Shown here: positions 10,401 through 22,956 of the stretch, piece after piece
Position numbering within the stretch: position 1 is the first letter of the stretch
Layout of the letters: each line of letters begins with the position of its first letter
Assembly (NCBI GenBank): GCA_021234155.1
Contig: JAJEKV010000004.1
Span: forward strand, 8,250,109 to 8,314,108
Length of the DNA: 64,000 bases
From: Isoetes taiwanensis
Lineage: Eukaryota > Streptophyta > Lycopodiopsida > Isoetales > Isoetaceae
Direction: 5' to 3'
Translations under genes and position numbers: made by a program
Notes under the pieces: model-generated
The model's input: the letters and a program-made list of their open reading frames with translations, nothing else
Database searches by the model: none
What the model was told of the DNA's origin: nothing

Positions 10401-12927
10401 TACGATTTGGCAAATAAAAGGCTCCCTTAGTAGCTAAGGGCTACGGTCAGCAACATGGTCTATAGTACACTATGGTGTTTGCTCCAGTAGTTAGGACGGC
10501 TACTGTTCACGCAGTAATTGCTTTGGCAGCCAGGAGGGTTTGGAAGCTTTGGCAGATAGACTTCATAACTGCCTCTGCCTTTGTCAATGGTGATTAGCAT
10601 GAATACCTCTACATGGAACGGCCTCTTGATTTCACAACAGGGATTAATATGCAAGACTCATGAAAAGTTTATATGGCTTAAAACAGGCTCCCAGCTGCTG
10701 GCCCAACAAAATTCACATTTTCTTGATAAAATTAGGGTTTCTACAGTCCAGGGGCAGCAGTATGCATTCTCACACTATATGTTGATGATAATATCACTAC
10801 AGGTGATGGTACACACAGACCGATCTCTCAGCTTAAGTCACAAATGAAGGCCACCGTACAGACTTAGGTCTGCTATATTTTTGTTTGGAAATATCAAAAC
10901 TTACCAAACAAACGAAAATTACAAACAAATATAGAAACCTTGAAAGCAAAAAATTAAGAAATAACATATAACATGAGCATGATTCCAAAGACAAATAAAA
11001 ATGCATACCCAAACTTACTTGAAGCATTTCCAATAGGTCGGACTGCCCATGTTCTAATTGAGATATCTGACTTTGAATGACACCCCATTTGGCACCTACA
11101 GGTTCCTGCCTTCCATGGCTAGCTGAAAGACTCATGTCTGTGGCAGTTGCATCCCAAGATTCACTATGTCCATCTCCTGGTTCTAAGTCTGTGTCAAGCC
11201 ATGGAGCAGCTTTTCCAAGTTCTTCAGTTCTGCTACTTATTCTTGGAACACCACTATTGTGACCAGCAGCAGAATTAGCTTCGGAATCAGCCACAATCCC
11301 ATTTGGTGTCCTATTTGCATCTGATTGTACTTCCTCAACAAACTCCACCTTCTTTATGAGAGGGTTGCTGTTACTCTTTTCTATACTCTCAGTGTTATTG
11401 ATTACTTTATCCAGCTTTTGCAGAAGCTCTTCTTCTTGCAAAGGCACTGGAGAACCTTTAGGTACTGCAACTTCTACCTGCCAATCCTCTAAGCTTTTAC
11501 TTTCCAATTTCCGAAAGAAGTCTGGATTTGTTTTGTTGTCACTCAAGGATGGTGTCTTCTTCTTAAGTGCACTTCTGACACTTTTATCTGTAATCTCCAA
11601 TTGTGAAGTTGATGTTGTTGCGATTGCCTCATGAGATGAAGTTTGAACATATTCATGTTGTTTCCAGCATTTTCCATGCTCATTTGGACCATTATCTGCA
11701 GGTGATAAATCCATCCATTTATGTTAACAAAATAGCATCTGATTTACAACTTTCTTCCATACAAAAACATATTCTCCTTCATTATATCGACATAATAAAT
11801 GCTGTGCACTGGAGATTATCTCCACCTTTAGTTGTTGGCGGAGTATTATCAGCCTCACTATCAGGAACACTTTTCCATACTTGGATTGCCTCAGCTACAG
11901 CATCTCGAACTGGCTTCACCTAAAAAAATACCAAAGCTCAGCGGGTCAGAGCAAGCTTGTGTGCAGTGAAGACACTCAGTAAGAGGTACCTTATCAAATC
12001 TACATGCTTCGAGAGCTGCTAAGCATGAGCCTTTTGAATTGCTCAAAGCCGAGCACGCAAGAAGAGCGAGGGTCTCAGCAGCAGCTTTTCTAGCTGCCCA
12101 ATCACTACTCATGAGAGAGTCTTGAACACATGGCACCAGCATTTGAATATGCGGATTACTTCCTCTGGCAACCTGCAACCCTTATATAAGGAACGAACAT
12201 TTGCTAGTTTTAACAAGAACAAAAAATACAGATACGGATAGATGTTTACCCGTGCAAGGCTTCCAACAACAGCAAGCAGTGCAGACTTTGCCATAAACGT
12301 GGGACTGCTAAGAAACTTGGCCATGCGAGGGCAGAGTCTCTGAATACACAGTGGAGAAGGGCAAGGGGCACATTCTATAATCCGAGCCAAGCACAATGCA
12401 GCTCCAACTTGCACATGTTTGGTCTGTTCGTTCATGGTGTCGAATAAAGGTTTCGTAAAAACTGCGAGTGACCCAGAAGAGCCTGCCATGTTCCCGTTGT
12501 CTGCATTGTTGAGAGGTTGAACCTGCGCAACCAGCTGACCCATAGCATCGGCACATGCATCTCTAATCTGAGTATCGGTGTCCCTTAGACGCCGCATTAT
12601 ACAAGCTACAATTTTGGGAACGTGAGGAATAAGCAGATCCCCATACAGACAAGCTAAGGTGCCAAAGAGCTTCACACTTTCTCTGCGTATCATGCTCTTT
12701 TGATCAGTGCTTACCTCGTATAGGCACGTCAGGAAGACTGAAATGCTTTCTGGAGCAAGGCCTTCGGCGATTCTTTGCAAATCTTCCACTGCCATTTGCT
12801 GGGTATCTCGATCCCCTAACTTGTTTAGCGTAGATAAAATAGCGAGTTTCAGTTCCATTGCTGCTCTTGCTCTTGCCGCTCTCCCGCTTGCCTGGGCCAT
12901 AGCTGACCGGATAGGGTTTCGATCCAC
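7406..12927 (-). CDS. TOR1-like: TORTIFOLIA1/SPIRAL2-like microtubule-associated protein, six exons
   Basis: Plant microtubule-associated protein of the TOR1/SPR2 family, which binds cortical microtubules and controls directional cell growth. Exons (minus strand): 12927-12250, 12172-11990, 11919-11826, 11695-11019, 8461-7670, 7594-7406. All junctions are GT/AG and phases agree, giving 870 aa, close to the ~860 aa of Arabidopsis TOR1 (known family size). The N-terminus (MDRNPIRSAMAQASGR) leads into TOG/HEAT-type helical repeats over about residues 25-290 (e.g. VEDLQRIAEGLAPESISVFL, SDWAARKAAAETLALLA). A low-complexity acidic middle follows. The C-terminal part starts QDFMCSCQENMLSLEARIQRLEEAL, a short coiled coil typical of the family, and ends with the conserved helical C-terminal domain (VADLIRKNGPEFLML). 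Intron 4 is 2.6 kb because of transposon insertions. No disablement seen. Confidence 0.93.
9423..9890 (-). mobile_element. Helitron helicase fragment in the TOR1-like intron
   Basis: The minus strand encodes LNKEQRLLYDDIMYRK followed by LLFLTGGAGVGKSRL, the Walker A region of the Pif1-type helicase of Helitron transposons. Upstream weak text (EEHGGNNEFDVGLD) is also Helitron-like. Both ends are lost and no Rep domain is present. It lies in intron 4 of the TOR1-like gene in the sense orientation. Confidence 0.75.
9900..10850 (+). mobile_element. Ty1/copia retrotransposon fragment (reverse transcriptase region)
   Basis: Plus-strand frames include a linker (QQGLRRFKRLAGLLHWTQ), then the pre-RT and RT text of Ty1/copia: THFNQTVTHQYWLDV, GNKWLYKTKLKSDGT, VAKGYGQQHGL, FAPVVRTATVHAVIALAA, KLWQIDFITAFVNGD and EYLYMERP. 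These lie in several frames with stops, so the piece is dead. It sits antisense in intron 4 of the TOR1-like gene, next to the Helitron scrap. Confidence 0.85.
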
Positions 12928-15550
12928 TGACTTTCATAGTTTATAACCAAAAGTAAAGCTAGCCTATGCTCCCGCCTGATTGAAAAATTAACATGGCGCC
13001 TGTGTTGTTTGAAGTTTTATCTGAACTTACCTTGGGTATCTTTTGAAGTAAACTATTTGTCTTCTTTTGCGAAAGTAAGGGCTAGCCTAGTTTGCCATTG
13101 GAATCAAGGTTAAATTGAAGGCATGCATTAGGAAATTAGGATTATGCTTATGTCTATTGTAACGGTTATGTATGCTAGATAGGGCAATTTTGAAATTCGA
13201 AATTTGTATTGTGATTAATCTTGAATTATCAACAAAAGAAATATGGACGAATATAAATGTATTTAAAATTTAGTATCTTCAGTATAGCCTGCCACAAGAA
13301 TAGGGCAAGGAAAGTAGGCTGAAAAGAACAGTTTACAGCTGGTGTTAAAACAAAGGGGAAGCTAGGGACATGAAGGTAGGACAGGTGTCAGCAAACACAT
13401 AAAAGTGACAGACGAATATCTAGAGGAATTTAAGCAAAGGATATAGGATAGTACGAGTTCTGGTAGTGGCATTCAATCACGCGAATAGATTATCGGAAAG
13501 GGACAATTTTTTATATTATGTACCTTCGGTATTACAATTGGCCTATAAAGGCCGATTTTGGAATCACAGAAATACAATTCTATAACATGGAGGAATTAGC
13601 GATGACGATGAAGAAGAGGAAAAGGATGAGGGGTTTGATAGATGACAAAGTGGAGGGTGCGTAAGGGTCGCAGGCCAGAGAGGGTCAGAATTCGGCGAAA
13701 TAGCAGGAAGTGGTAGTCAGTGAGGTTCCGATAGAAGGAAAGGCCGAAGTTCGAGGAAAGCCAGGGCCAGTAACAGAAAGTGAGATGGTTTATAGTTGTT
13801 CTGGGTTGAGCTGCGGGTGCTATAGCCGAAGACAAAAGGCATGTTCATCTGCCTAAGGGTGCATTGTTACAAGTGCATGCAGTTGCATCACCCACATGAT
13901 TCGCTGGAGAAGGGCTATAACATGGGGGAGATGTATATTTTTGCACCATTGGGCTGGAATGCCAGAGGATACGAGGCGGCTATAGATATCAATACTAAAT
14001 GGCTTCAAGGGGAAATGTCCAATATGAGGGAGTGTATATGCTTGATGTGGCTTGTGAACAAGAGGATGAGAAGCTCATGACACAACCTTCAGCCACGCAA
14101 CAAGGGTAGAGTATGCAGTGTTTGCAGGGATATCAATTCAATGGATCCAAGGTGTGAAGCAGCAGAGGGCAGCCGATGGACAACGCGGATATGGTAGCTT
14201 AGGATATATAGAATAGTTTTTTGTTTTGTATTTTTTTGTGGTATATTTTTTATTGAAGATACGATAGGGGAAAGAATTTACAGGAGGAAATTTTGAGAAG
14301 ATAGCAGGGGAGCACCCATTTGGCACCAAACTAAGGCCTTTCTGTTAGCTTGGCTGCATGGCGGTGCGTAAGTCGTCAGTGGGTGCGGACAGTAGGAAAG
14401 CAATTTTGTAACACAATATCTTCAAAATATAATAGGCTCGAAAGAGAAGGCATGACATACAGAAGAGGGCGGATAGTCTACTAAAATATACCTGATTACT
14501 GTATTGAAACAATTTTTTAATGAAATGTGAGCTTTTGATATAAGTTCAAACAGTTACTCAACAGTAAATTATGTGCAAGCAATGGATATTATATAAATAA
14601 TAAGAAACGTCAAAGTAAGCACAGAGTTGAGAGAGGATGTGAAATAATGTATGAAGAAAATATCATTGGCATTTACAGACTGAAAACTTAGTAAATATGT
14701 TCTGTAGATCTAAGGTCAAGAATTATATATGAAATGTCTCAATCAAGAATGTTTGTAGCGGATCTCACATGTTGTATCAAGAAAGTTAGTCCCAAGGCCC
14801 ATGGGTGTAGAAGGACTCTAAACTTCTCACTTACTTACTTACTTACTTACTTACCTACTTATAAATATTTAATATAATGTGTGATTAGGCAATTCATTCG
14901 GTGGAAAGGGACTTGCCTATCTATGGCTACTTGTTTGTATGTGGTTTTTTATATCCTAAGTAATGTTTATTTATTTGCATTGCCATCATTTATGGCAAAT
15001 ATATGTGTACTTATATGGATTTATGGTCGCTCAGGCTAGCACTCAAGATACTGTTGTCTTAGGTCAACTGCATCTGACTCCTGGTCTGAGGATATTGCAA
15101 TATCTTATTGCTTAATTATCTTCTGTTTAGTTTCTTTTGGATTGGCATAGAGTAGATGTACATCTATCATAGGTTCTAGTGCAGTCCATTTGCATAGTTG
15201 CCTTTTATTTAGTTAGTAATTTCTTCTTTTTTGGAAGGACGAGAGATAAATTTCATTACCAATCAAAGAAAAAGGGGTAATATCCTGAGACAAGTTTAAA
15301 ACTCAAAGTGAGAAAATGTCTCTCTGTGCAAAACTATTTGTACATCTCAGAATTTCATTTAGTATGTATATCCTCTGACTCACTCATGACTGTTGAAGGT
15401 CGCTCCTTTGCAGTTGTCTTCTTGAGCGTGAGAATTTTCCAACTACTACCATGCTCCAATCTTAGGAATCTGTAGAGATTGTGATGATTGAAATACAAAA
15501 GAAGATGACATAGGTGGAGTCACAATATGTAGCAAAATAACAGGGGGTTC
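12928..15550. other. Intergenic, upstream of the TOR1-like gene
   Basis: No supported gene. Short open frames near 13600-14330 have no recognisable motif. An (ACTT)n microsatellite is at 14829-14860. The first few hundred bases should hold the TOR1-like promoter, but I see no clear TATA box. Confidence 0.4.
14829..14860. repeat. (ACTT)n microsatellite
   Basis: About eight tandem ACTT units, one interrupted. Confidence 0.9.
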
Positions 15551-15552
15551 CA

Positions 15553-15957
15553 GGGGGATTTGATATAGATATAATTCTTGAAATCATAGACCATATCCCT
15601 AAAACAATTCAATGGGTTATTATAAAAAAAAACATAGATTTAAGATAAAAAATAGTCACATTAGCTCACTGGTTAGATTGGTTAAAGTAGTCTTATTAGG
15701 ACATTGAGTTATTTTGGTAGAGGTTCGAATCCCCGTATTTCATATTCTAAAAGCTTAAGCGAAACCGTATAGAGGCTCGATATACCATCAAAACCTTAGG
15801 CAAACTCGTATTCGACATCTTAAAATCATAGGCATCCCCAATCATAATTGAGCATAATCGAAACGAGAGGTGTCCAGAGTCTCCAACATACAGTCTGGGC
15901 CGTCGGATTGACAGATCCGACGACTGTGGTAGTCCAGGGTGCACCTCGTTTAGAATA
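15553..15957 (+). mobile_element. tRNA-derived SINE-like repeat, copy 1
   Basis: The sequence is about 75-80% similar by eye to 55434-55820, so this is a dispersed repeat of roughly 400 bp. It holds an A-box-like TTAGCTCACTGGTTAGA (15661-15677) and a perfect B box GGTTCGAATCC (15722-15732), spaced as in a tRNA gene and its derivatives. About 110 bp upstream of the A box is shared by both copies, so the unit starts well before the tRNA-like part. No cloverleaf forms, so it is not a functional tRNA gene. Confidence 0.75.
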
Positions 15958-15959
15958 TG

Positions 15960-18900
15960 TAGCTCCCATTACATCTGGATTAACCGTCACAGCCTTGCCA
16001 CATCTAAATTTAAGGAAGATGAATTCTATCTGTTCCCCATCACTTAAGACATTATTAGACAAATTAAAATGGCACAATATCAAGAGAGCGATCTTGATAT
16101 GGAAGAGCAAATACTGTAGTGGGAGATGGAGCTATAACATGAGGTACAATAATTGAGGAGGTAACAGTGGACAATTCCTTACCAGCAACAATTATAGAAG
16201 AAGAAATTATAGGACACAACTCTAAATGAGGGGGTCATATAACATTCAACTCTATGTGAGAAAGCATTGGAAGGATGTGCAGGACAAGAATCCTAAAGTG
16301 GCATTGTATAAGATTGAGTAGGTCTATGAGGCTTAGACTGTGAGAAAATACTATTGGTGGGTAAAAATGGATGTGCAGTGGGCAGATTTTTTTTCTTTGC
16401 TTTATGTATTCAACTGTCTATTATGGATACCCTCCTTTTGAGGTTTTCCATGCTATGTCAACAACCAGGTCTATTTTTTATTACTTTCATGCACCACATA
16501 TGTATAGGGGAATGGTATTTGGGATGCCATTCTGGCACATCGCGAAGGGCCTCAGAACTAGTGGTAGTCGAGAGCGGGTTTTCCGTGTACTAGACTAGCA
16601 GACCAAATAGCATTCTCCTACAATATAGTAGGGGAGTTGTTTTCATTACATGGGAGCTAATTTTAGAGTAGATCCAAAGATCTATGACTAATTTTACAAG
16701 CTGGGCCTCCATCGGTCCGAGAATCCGTCTTCATGCGCCAATTCGTATTATGCAAAGCAAAGGCGGTTGTTTAGATTACACTACAAACCATCAAGAAGGC
16801 CTGAAAGATTGAGTTCCACATATGGAGATTCAAAAGCTTACAAGGTATGTTATTCATAAAGGTAATAAACAAATCCAACACAAATGATATGGCAAGAAGC
16901 AAGAACCGCTCTGAAGAAATGACAAGAACCGATTGGTTTAGCCTCTTCTGGACTTGTTTATATGTTCTTCACTGGTTGATCAGAATCCAGATCCCTTTTC
17001 CTTACTGTTGGAGGCTAGCACATGTTGCAACATAATTGGGTGCAAGAATAAAACAACAATCCTCCTTCTATATTAACGGCATTGGTTGGCAAATGGAATG
17101 TCTGAGTTGCAAGTATAGCTTTTCTTTTCTTTTTTAAGGTATGAGTTCCTTATTGTCCATCAAATGTTGCACACAAAATACATGGACGAGTAAAAAACTC
17201 GCTAGAGGAAAGAGCATAAACACCTTCCATATTACAATACACAAAAAGATATAGATGTAAATCCAAAAGTTTTAAATACATATGGGTTTGAAGGTTGTGC
17301 CCTTGTATACAAATTTGTCTATTGATGAGAATGTTTTGTATAGCATTGATGAGAACTTGAGTATCAAGGCAGAAATGACATTTGAAAATCTAGAAATTTC
17401 TTCTCTTCTAAATGACCTACATAGAAGTCAAATTGAATGCTCTCTTTGCTAGATTGTCTTACGGATTTGGATAAATGGCCAGGAGGTGCAACCAAATAGG
17501 CCTAACATACTAACACAAGAAAAAATGATGCTTTTAGGAAGCTTGAGCGAACCCAGAAGGACAAGACGAACTACAGGAACTCTGCTTTTACAAGAACATC
17601 CCGTGATCGAACATGTCTTGGCACTGCAATCCCCGCACTACACTACAAGACAAAATGGGGGGATCGAATATGAATAAATGATCAACAGAATATCAATATT
17701 GATAGCTTGTGTCAAAGCTCATGTAAATGTATGAGGAGAGGGCAGATTTACATGAGATGGGTTGATTTAGTATAAGATTGCCAACAAATGAACTCAATGA
17801 GTGCTAGTTCTTTGAAAAGGTTTTAAAAATATCTAGAGATTCACATGTGGTACTGCATAACTAGTGAAGGGACGATGGGAGCGACATGTGAAACCATATT
17901 TCAAGCTTTATTAAGAGATGTATTGTACAACTCTTGAGATTCCACTAATATTTCTAAGCTAGATGATACAAAATGTAATTTAAAGGTTGATTCTGCAAGA
18001 ACAAATCTTAGAGAATTAAAGAATTCAAACACAATACCAGCCTTTAAGGCCTGAGAAAGAACTTAATTTATGGAATAAAAGAAAGGCAAGAGATAATCCA
18101 ACATAATCACTAGAGAACCTTCTCTAATGACAAATTAAATCTATAAAAGGATTAGGATACGGGCAATCCAATAGAACCACTAGAGATTTCACTCTAACAA
18201 CAATCTGAATTTAAAAATTAAGCTTTAGAAATAAGAACTTAGATTTGGCTTAAGAGATTACCTAAATTATAGGAACCTGCAAACAAAGGATATGGATAAG
18301 AATATAGTAAATGGGAATAAGATATGGAAGCTGGGAACTGGAGAAGCCAGGTTGAAGCTAAATTTTATTGTTGCTGAAAGAGAATCGATGCCAATTTCTT
18401 ATTGTTGGTCGCTATGGTCGGAGATATCTGATGATTGGCCCTCTTGGCACAGAATTATGCTGCAGTCATAATAGTTGTTGTTATATGTAATAGGCTTAGT
18501 AATATAGGGGGTCATAATCAAAATACATGCACTATATTTTGTTCCGTAAAGATGCCTGCTATAAGAAAAAACATGATATCAGTTTTTCATGCCTGAATTG
18601 AAGTCAAGTTTGAACTCATGCTAGAACTACCTAGTACTTCCTCTGCTGCAACTTCATAATCCTGACCTTTTTGTTCACCCAGTCTCGTCCTTATAGGAGC
18701 CAAAAACATCCTGGCATAACTTAGAAACCATGAAAAAAAACGTAGGTTTGTCAATAACAAAACGACAACAATGATGCCATTAGTGATAAAAGTGCTCCAT
18801 CGCAAAACAAGAACACATCATTCTGAAAAACATGCCTTGCATTGCAACCCTACAAATGACCTCTGTACTAGCTCAAATACCTTTGGGATATTCCCATGAC

Positions 18901-19795
18901 AGTTCATAATTCCTAGGGTAGGCCAGTGATCCAGCTCAAGAATCTGATAGTGAATGCTAGCTTGACCTTAAATGTTTCTCTATTCCATAACATGAGCTCG
19001 GAAATCAATATATTTTAACACATTTTATCAATTCTTACATGGATCATCCAATCAGTTCATGCTAACATTCATAATAATTTCAGTATTCTGAAATTATCAT
19101 AAACATTAAAATAAAGTTCTGAAAATGTTAAATTTGTTAGACAACAAGTTTAGTTGCTATTAATCATCCTTTAGCTGATGTGAGCTATAACTTACTTGTA
19201 TTATACATTTAACTTTAAAAATATTAAAGCACAATAGGAGATCTTCAGTTCACACTGAACACCTTTCAACATTGTGCATGAAGGAGCTTGACATACATGG
19301 TGCCAGATGGCTATATTCCAGAAAATAGCTCCATAATATGTTAGAGAGTGTACTGCTCGCCCGCACCTTCGAATGCTCGACAAGCGCTTTATTTGAACAA
19401 GGTTAAGCAAGAATCTTGAAAGCTTTTCTGGGAAAGGTTGTAAGTAAACTGCTACTTGCTTAACTTATCTTTTCTTTCTTCAATGAAAGCAAACATCTGA
19501 ATAGTTGCCAGTCTAAATGCATGAACCTCTTAGGAAGGCCTGTTAGATACACCTAATATATCTTTGCGCATTGAGTAAAACTGTGGTGGTATCTTCTGCA
19601 GTCATAAATATATATTTGCTTCTTGTTGCTTGTTACAAACATGCCTGAGGTCCATGGCGCATCTTTGATTTATCAAGCAAACTTCATAAAATCAAAGAAC
19701 TTAGCACCTTCAGTTTGTTTGCATTTAAAACATCATTCATCCATTTTGAATTAAAGTTTACCTCTAGAACGTCTATGATAAATGCCAGAGAGAAG
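15960..19795. other. Intergenic, AT-rich
   Basis: No gene, RNA or mobile-element domain recognised. Short open frames at 16354-16598, 17486-17677 and 19201-19410 lack codon structure or motifs. Confidence 0.4.
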
Positions 19796-19797
19796 AA

Positions 19798-22229
19798 GGA
19801 ATAGAATAGAATAGAATAGAATATGATTTTATCGTCCACGGAGACCAACTGGCCTATGGGACCCAAGTACAAAGAGAGAGCAGCAGGCGTATTACTACCA
19901 GGATTAAAAAACCCCCGCCCCGAAGGGTTTTCGGGGGAAAAACCTTAGTAGCAATAAGGATGCTGACATACTGCACAGTTATATACATAATCACAAGTAC
20001 AGCTGAGGTTAATGTCGGACAGGGGGCATAACTGAGTCCGCGTATCCATTACCTCCCGGAGGTACGATCCCAACAAGCCTACAGAGGCCGTGCTCAGTAG
20101 CTCATGCAAGGCCTGATGGGGCACAACTAACCGAGCATACCGAGCCCGGATATGCTCGTACGCCGGACAGGCCTGGAGGGCGTGACTTTCATCCTCAATG
20201 GCGCCGTTGGCAAAGATCGGCGGACTCGTCCTCACGCGGCTCCCGAATCCATCTCCCTGTCTCAATGCGGAGGTGGTGTGCACCTGTGCGAATGGAAGCA
20301 ATCACCCTGCGCTTTTTCATGGGTAGATGGGTGCGCAGGTAGTGGTGTGGGCTCCTCGTGAGCATGGAATTAACTTGTCGATAATTTGCCACCTTGACAT
20401 GTGCCGGGGCCTCTGCATCCCAAAGCTTGGCCATGAAGCAAGCATCAAATCACCGCTTCAAAGCGGTAGCGTTCCGCCGGTGTATGCACCGGTCCACATC
20501 GTGGTGCCTCGCACATTCCATAGCGAGAACCACCGGGCTTGCTTGTCTTTCCAAAGAAGCTTTGAGTCGCCGGGCCCCATCGCCTTCGCCAAAGCAAGGT
20601 TGGGCAGTAGGGCTTCATCCATAGCCACCACCTTCCGGAAGTAAATAATGTGACGTTCTAGCGCAGCCCCTCAGAATGGAAGGAAGCTTTGTCTCACGGA
20701 GCAAGATCCGATATGGGACCGTGGATTTCACTCCCAATGCTCGGGCCAAGAAGGCCTTCACGTACTGCTCTAGATCGTTCCAAGTGGTGAGGGATATCCG
20801 GCCCCCCACACTTCGCCCCATAGAGGAGGACCGGTTCAACCAAGGCCTTGAACAAGTGTGCCTGGTGACCCCATGCATCTGCTCTGCCTTGGATTTGTTG
20901 TTTTGCATTGCATCTGAGGGCTTTCCAAACCTGCAGTGACTGTAACGATGGATGCATCCCAAAGTGTGTGGTAGTAGAAAACTCAATGCCCAAATACTTA
21001 TAAGAGTGAGCCACCTCCACTACCCTTGGTAAGTGAATGAGGGAAGGTGTGGGTCTTTGGGATGATGGGACCAAAGACACCCTTGTCTTGGCCAAGTTAA
21101 CTCTCATGTCAGTGAATTGGCAGAAAGTGTCCAAAGCATCCAGGTGGCGTTGCATGTCCTCTGGGGTATATGCGAGCAGGTCAACATCATCAGCATATAT
21201 GAGTTGCCGGATTATGTGGTGCATTGGCGAAGCGCCTCAGGTGCTTAGCTAGCCATTCTTCTAGCTGGTCAATGTACAAGCCGAAGAGCATGTCGGGGAT
21301 AGAGGGCAGCCCTGGCGCACCCCAATGCTACTAACAACGGGCTCCCCCGACAGTGTGAGACGACCGGAGCAAGCCTCATATAGTCTGTATATAGCATTCT
21401 CGCAAGTCGACGGGGTCCCTAGTCTCAATCTGTCCCCCACAACTTATCCCGGAGGCAGCGTGTTAAAAGCCTTTGCGAAATCCACAAAGCAACAAGCATT
21501 GCATTAAAGGCGTTGATTCCGCTATCCTCTATGAGTGTTCGCAGAGTGAAGATATGGTCAATAGTAGAATGCCTTGGGGAAGCCCTCAGGAAGCACTGGA
21601 GTGCCCGCACTTCTCCATCCTCGCCCAAAGTGTCGGTCGGCCCGCTCAAGAATCCCGGCAAAGCAACTTGGCAAAGACAGAGGCCCACCATAATGGTACG
21701 ATAGTTGGTGGGCTGTGGGGGTCCCCGCTTTGTATATGGGCACAACTCTACCGGGTAGTCCAAAGGCGGGGAAGCCTTCTTGCAATGCCCCTGTTGAAGA
21801 GTGATGTGAGAACCGGCACCATTGGGGGCCCGCCCACTTGAGAAGCTCACTGCACCGCATACCATCCAAATCTGTTGCCTTCGGATTAGCGAGGCGTTAT
21901 GGGCCCATTATGACATCCCTTCAAGAATGACCGGTGCTAGGCTTTGTCATGAGGTTGGTGCCGGCTTCCCATTGGGTCATACAAGTGCCGCAAGTATCTC
22001 ACCCATTGTTAGGGGTAATATTTCACGTGGGTCGCGGCGAGGGCTTACTCAAGACCTTTCTCTAGAAGGCCCTAAGGTGGCGGTCTAGAAGACCAAACAT
22101 CTGTTGCTGGTGCTCCGCAAGGTACCTGGCTTTCTTGGTCTTGAGGAAGGAGCGGTATTGACGGACGGCCCGCGGGCGAATGGTGGGGTCCAGCACTTGG
22201 TGGACCCATCGTTTCAGCTCCCAACAAAG
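19798..22229 (-). mobile_element. LINE retrotransposon, RT half with 3' UTR and pentamer tail
   Basis: Minus-strand text begins at TTTAAACTTTGTTGGGAG (frame FKLCWELKRWVHQVLDP). It continues through LAEHQQQMFGLLDRHL, ATDLDGMRCSELLKWA, GRVVPIYKAGTP, then the RT catalytic motif YADDVDLL (near 21180) and SYKYLGIEF. It ends with a C-terminal zinc-finger-like segment (DESHALQACPAYEHIRARY). Frames change repeatedly, so it is dead. The 3' UTR resembles the LINE end at 34790-34990 (GCATCCTTATT, CGAAAACCCTTC, TTGGTCTCC, GATAAAATCA) and ends in a (TATTC)n-type tail (19798-19822 on plus). The endonuclease half is missing at the 5' side, where the TIR terminus at 22236 abuts. Confidence 0.92.
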
Positions 22230-22292
22230 TTTAAAATGAAACGCACTTATTTGCTGCAAACGCACTTCAAAAGGAATCTTTGAAAGATTCCC
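22230..22292 (-). repeat. Right terminus of the putative TIR element, with TTTAAA target site
   Basis: TTTAAA is 22230-22235. From 22236 plus-strand sequence reads ATGAAACGCACTTA, identical to 897-910, followed by a direct copy AAACGCACTT and GGAATC...GAAAGATTCC. In LINE orientation this is the element's end (TAAGTGCGTTTCAT) followed by TTTAAA and the resumed LINE codons. Confidence 0.7.
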
Positions 22293-22950
22293 TAAAATTC
22301 CCTTTAAAAAGTCCATTTTTAAGATTTTTTTGTGACAGGTGTGACAATTTAAGTAATTTAGGTACCATTTTTGAGGGGTTGATTGAACATAACTTTCATG
22401 CAAAAATTTTAAATAGCAATTTTTATCCTCCTAAACTAGAACAAAAAATAATTACTTTTATAAAGTGTAGCAAAAAAGGGGCAATAAAAAAAAATAGCAA
22501 GGGCAGTAGAGTGACAAAGAAGTGATATATTCAAGGTTGTGAAAATTGTACAAAATTATGAACAAAATTGTCAAAAATATAGGACATTTTGACAGACAAT
22601 CATCACCGCACTTTCGTTTTCTTTACATGTTGGAGTCATCGGACAAACTTACATTTTGCAAGCAAGATCAGAATGCATCTCATCCCTCGACTCATTTATT
22701 CCACGATCACTTGAGCCTTCATCCTCGACTTCACTCTCAAAACTGGATGTACTCGAGCGATCTTCTTCCTCACCGTCTACAAGTGAGTCTTCATCATCAT
22801 CTTTTTGGCCACCTTTTTGGCTTGTTTGTCTAATCCACATGCCGACCTTATTAAAGTTTGAGTGACCATACGTAACTTATTAGCAGCGGTCGAGAACAAA
22901 GTCATATGCAAGAACCTTTACTTCGTTAGATCTATGATGCGGTGCTTGCT
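22293..22950. other. AT-rich subterminal region of the putative element
   Basis: No supported gene. A minus-strand Ser/Glu-rich frame (22649-22840) has biased composition only. Confidence 0.4.
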
Positions 22951-22956
22951 TTGGAC

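Noticed and set aside
13596-14329. Possible gene in several short frames
   Set aside because: Frames are short, unlinked and motif-free; no splice structure could be defended.
15661-15735. tRNA gene suggested by A and B boxes
   Set aside because: No acceptor stem or anticodon arm; a second diverged copy exists at 55.5 kb, so it is a SINE-type repeat.
22649-22840. Ser/Glu-rich small protein
   Set aside because: Low-complexity composition only; no start context, homology or conservation.
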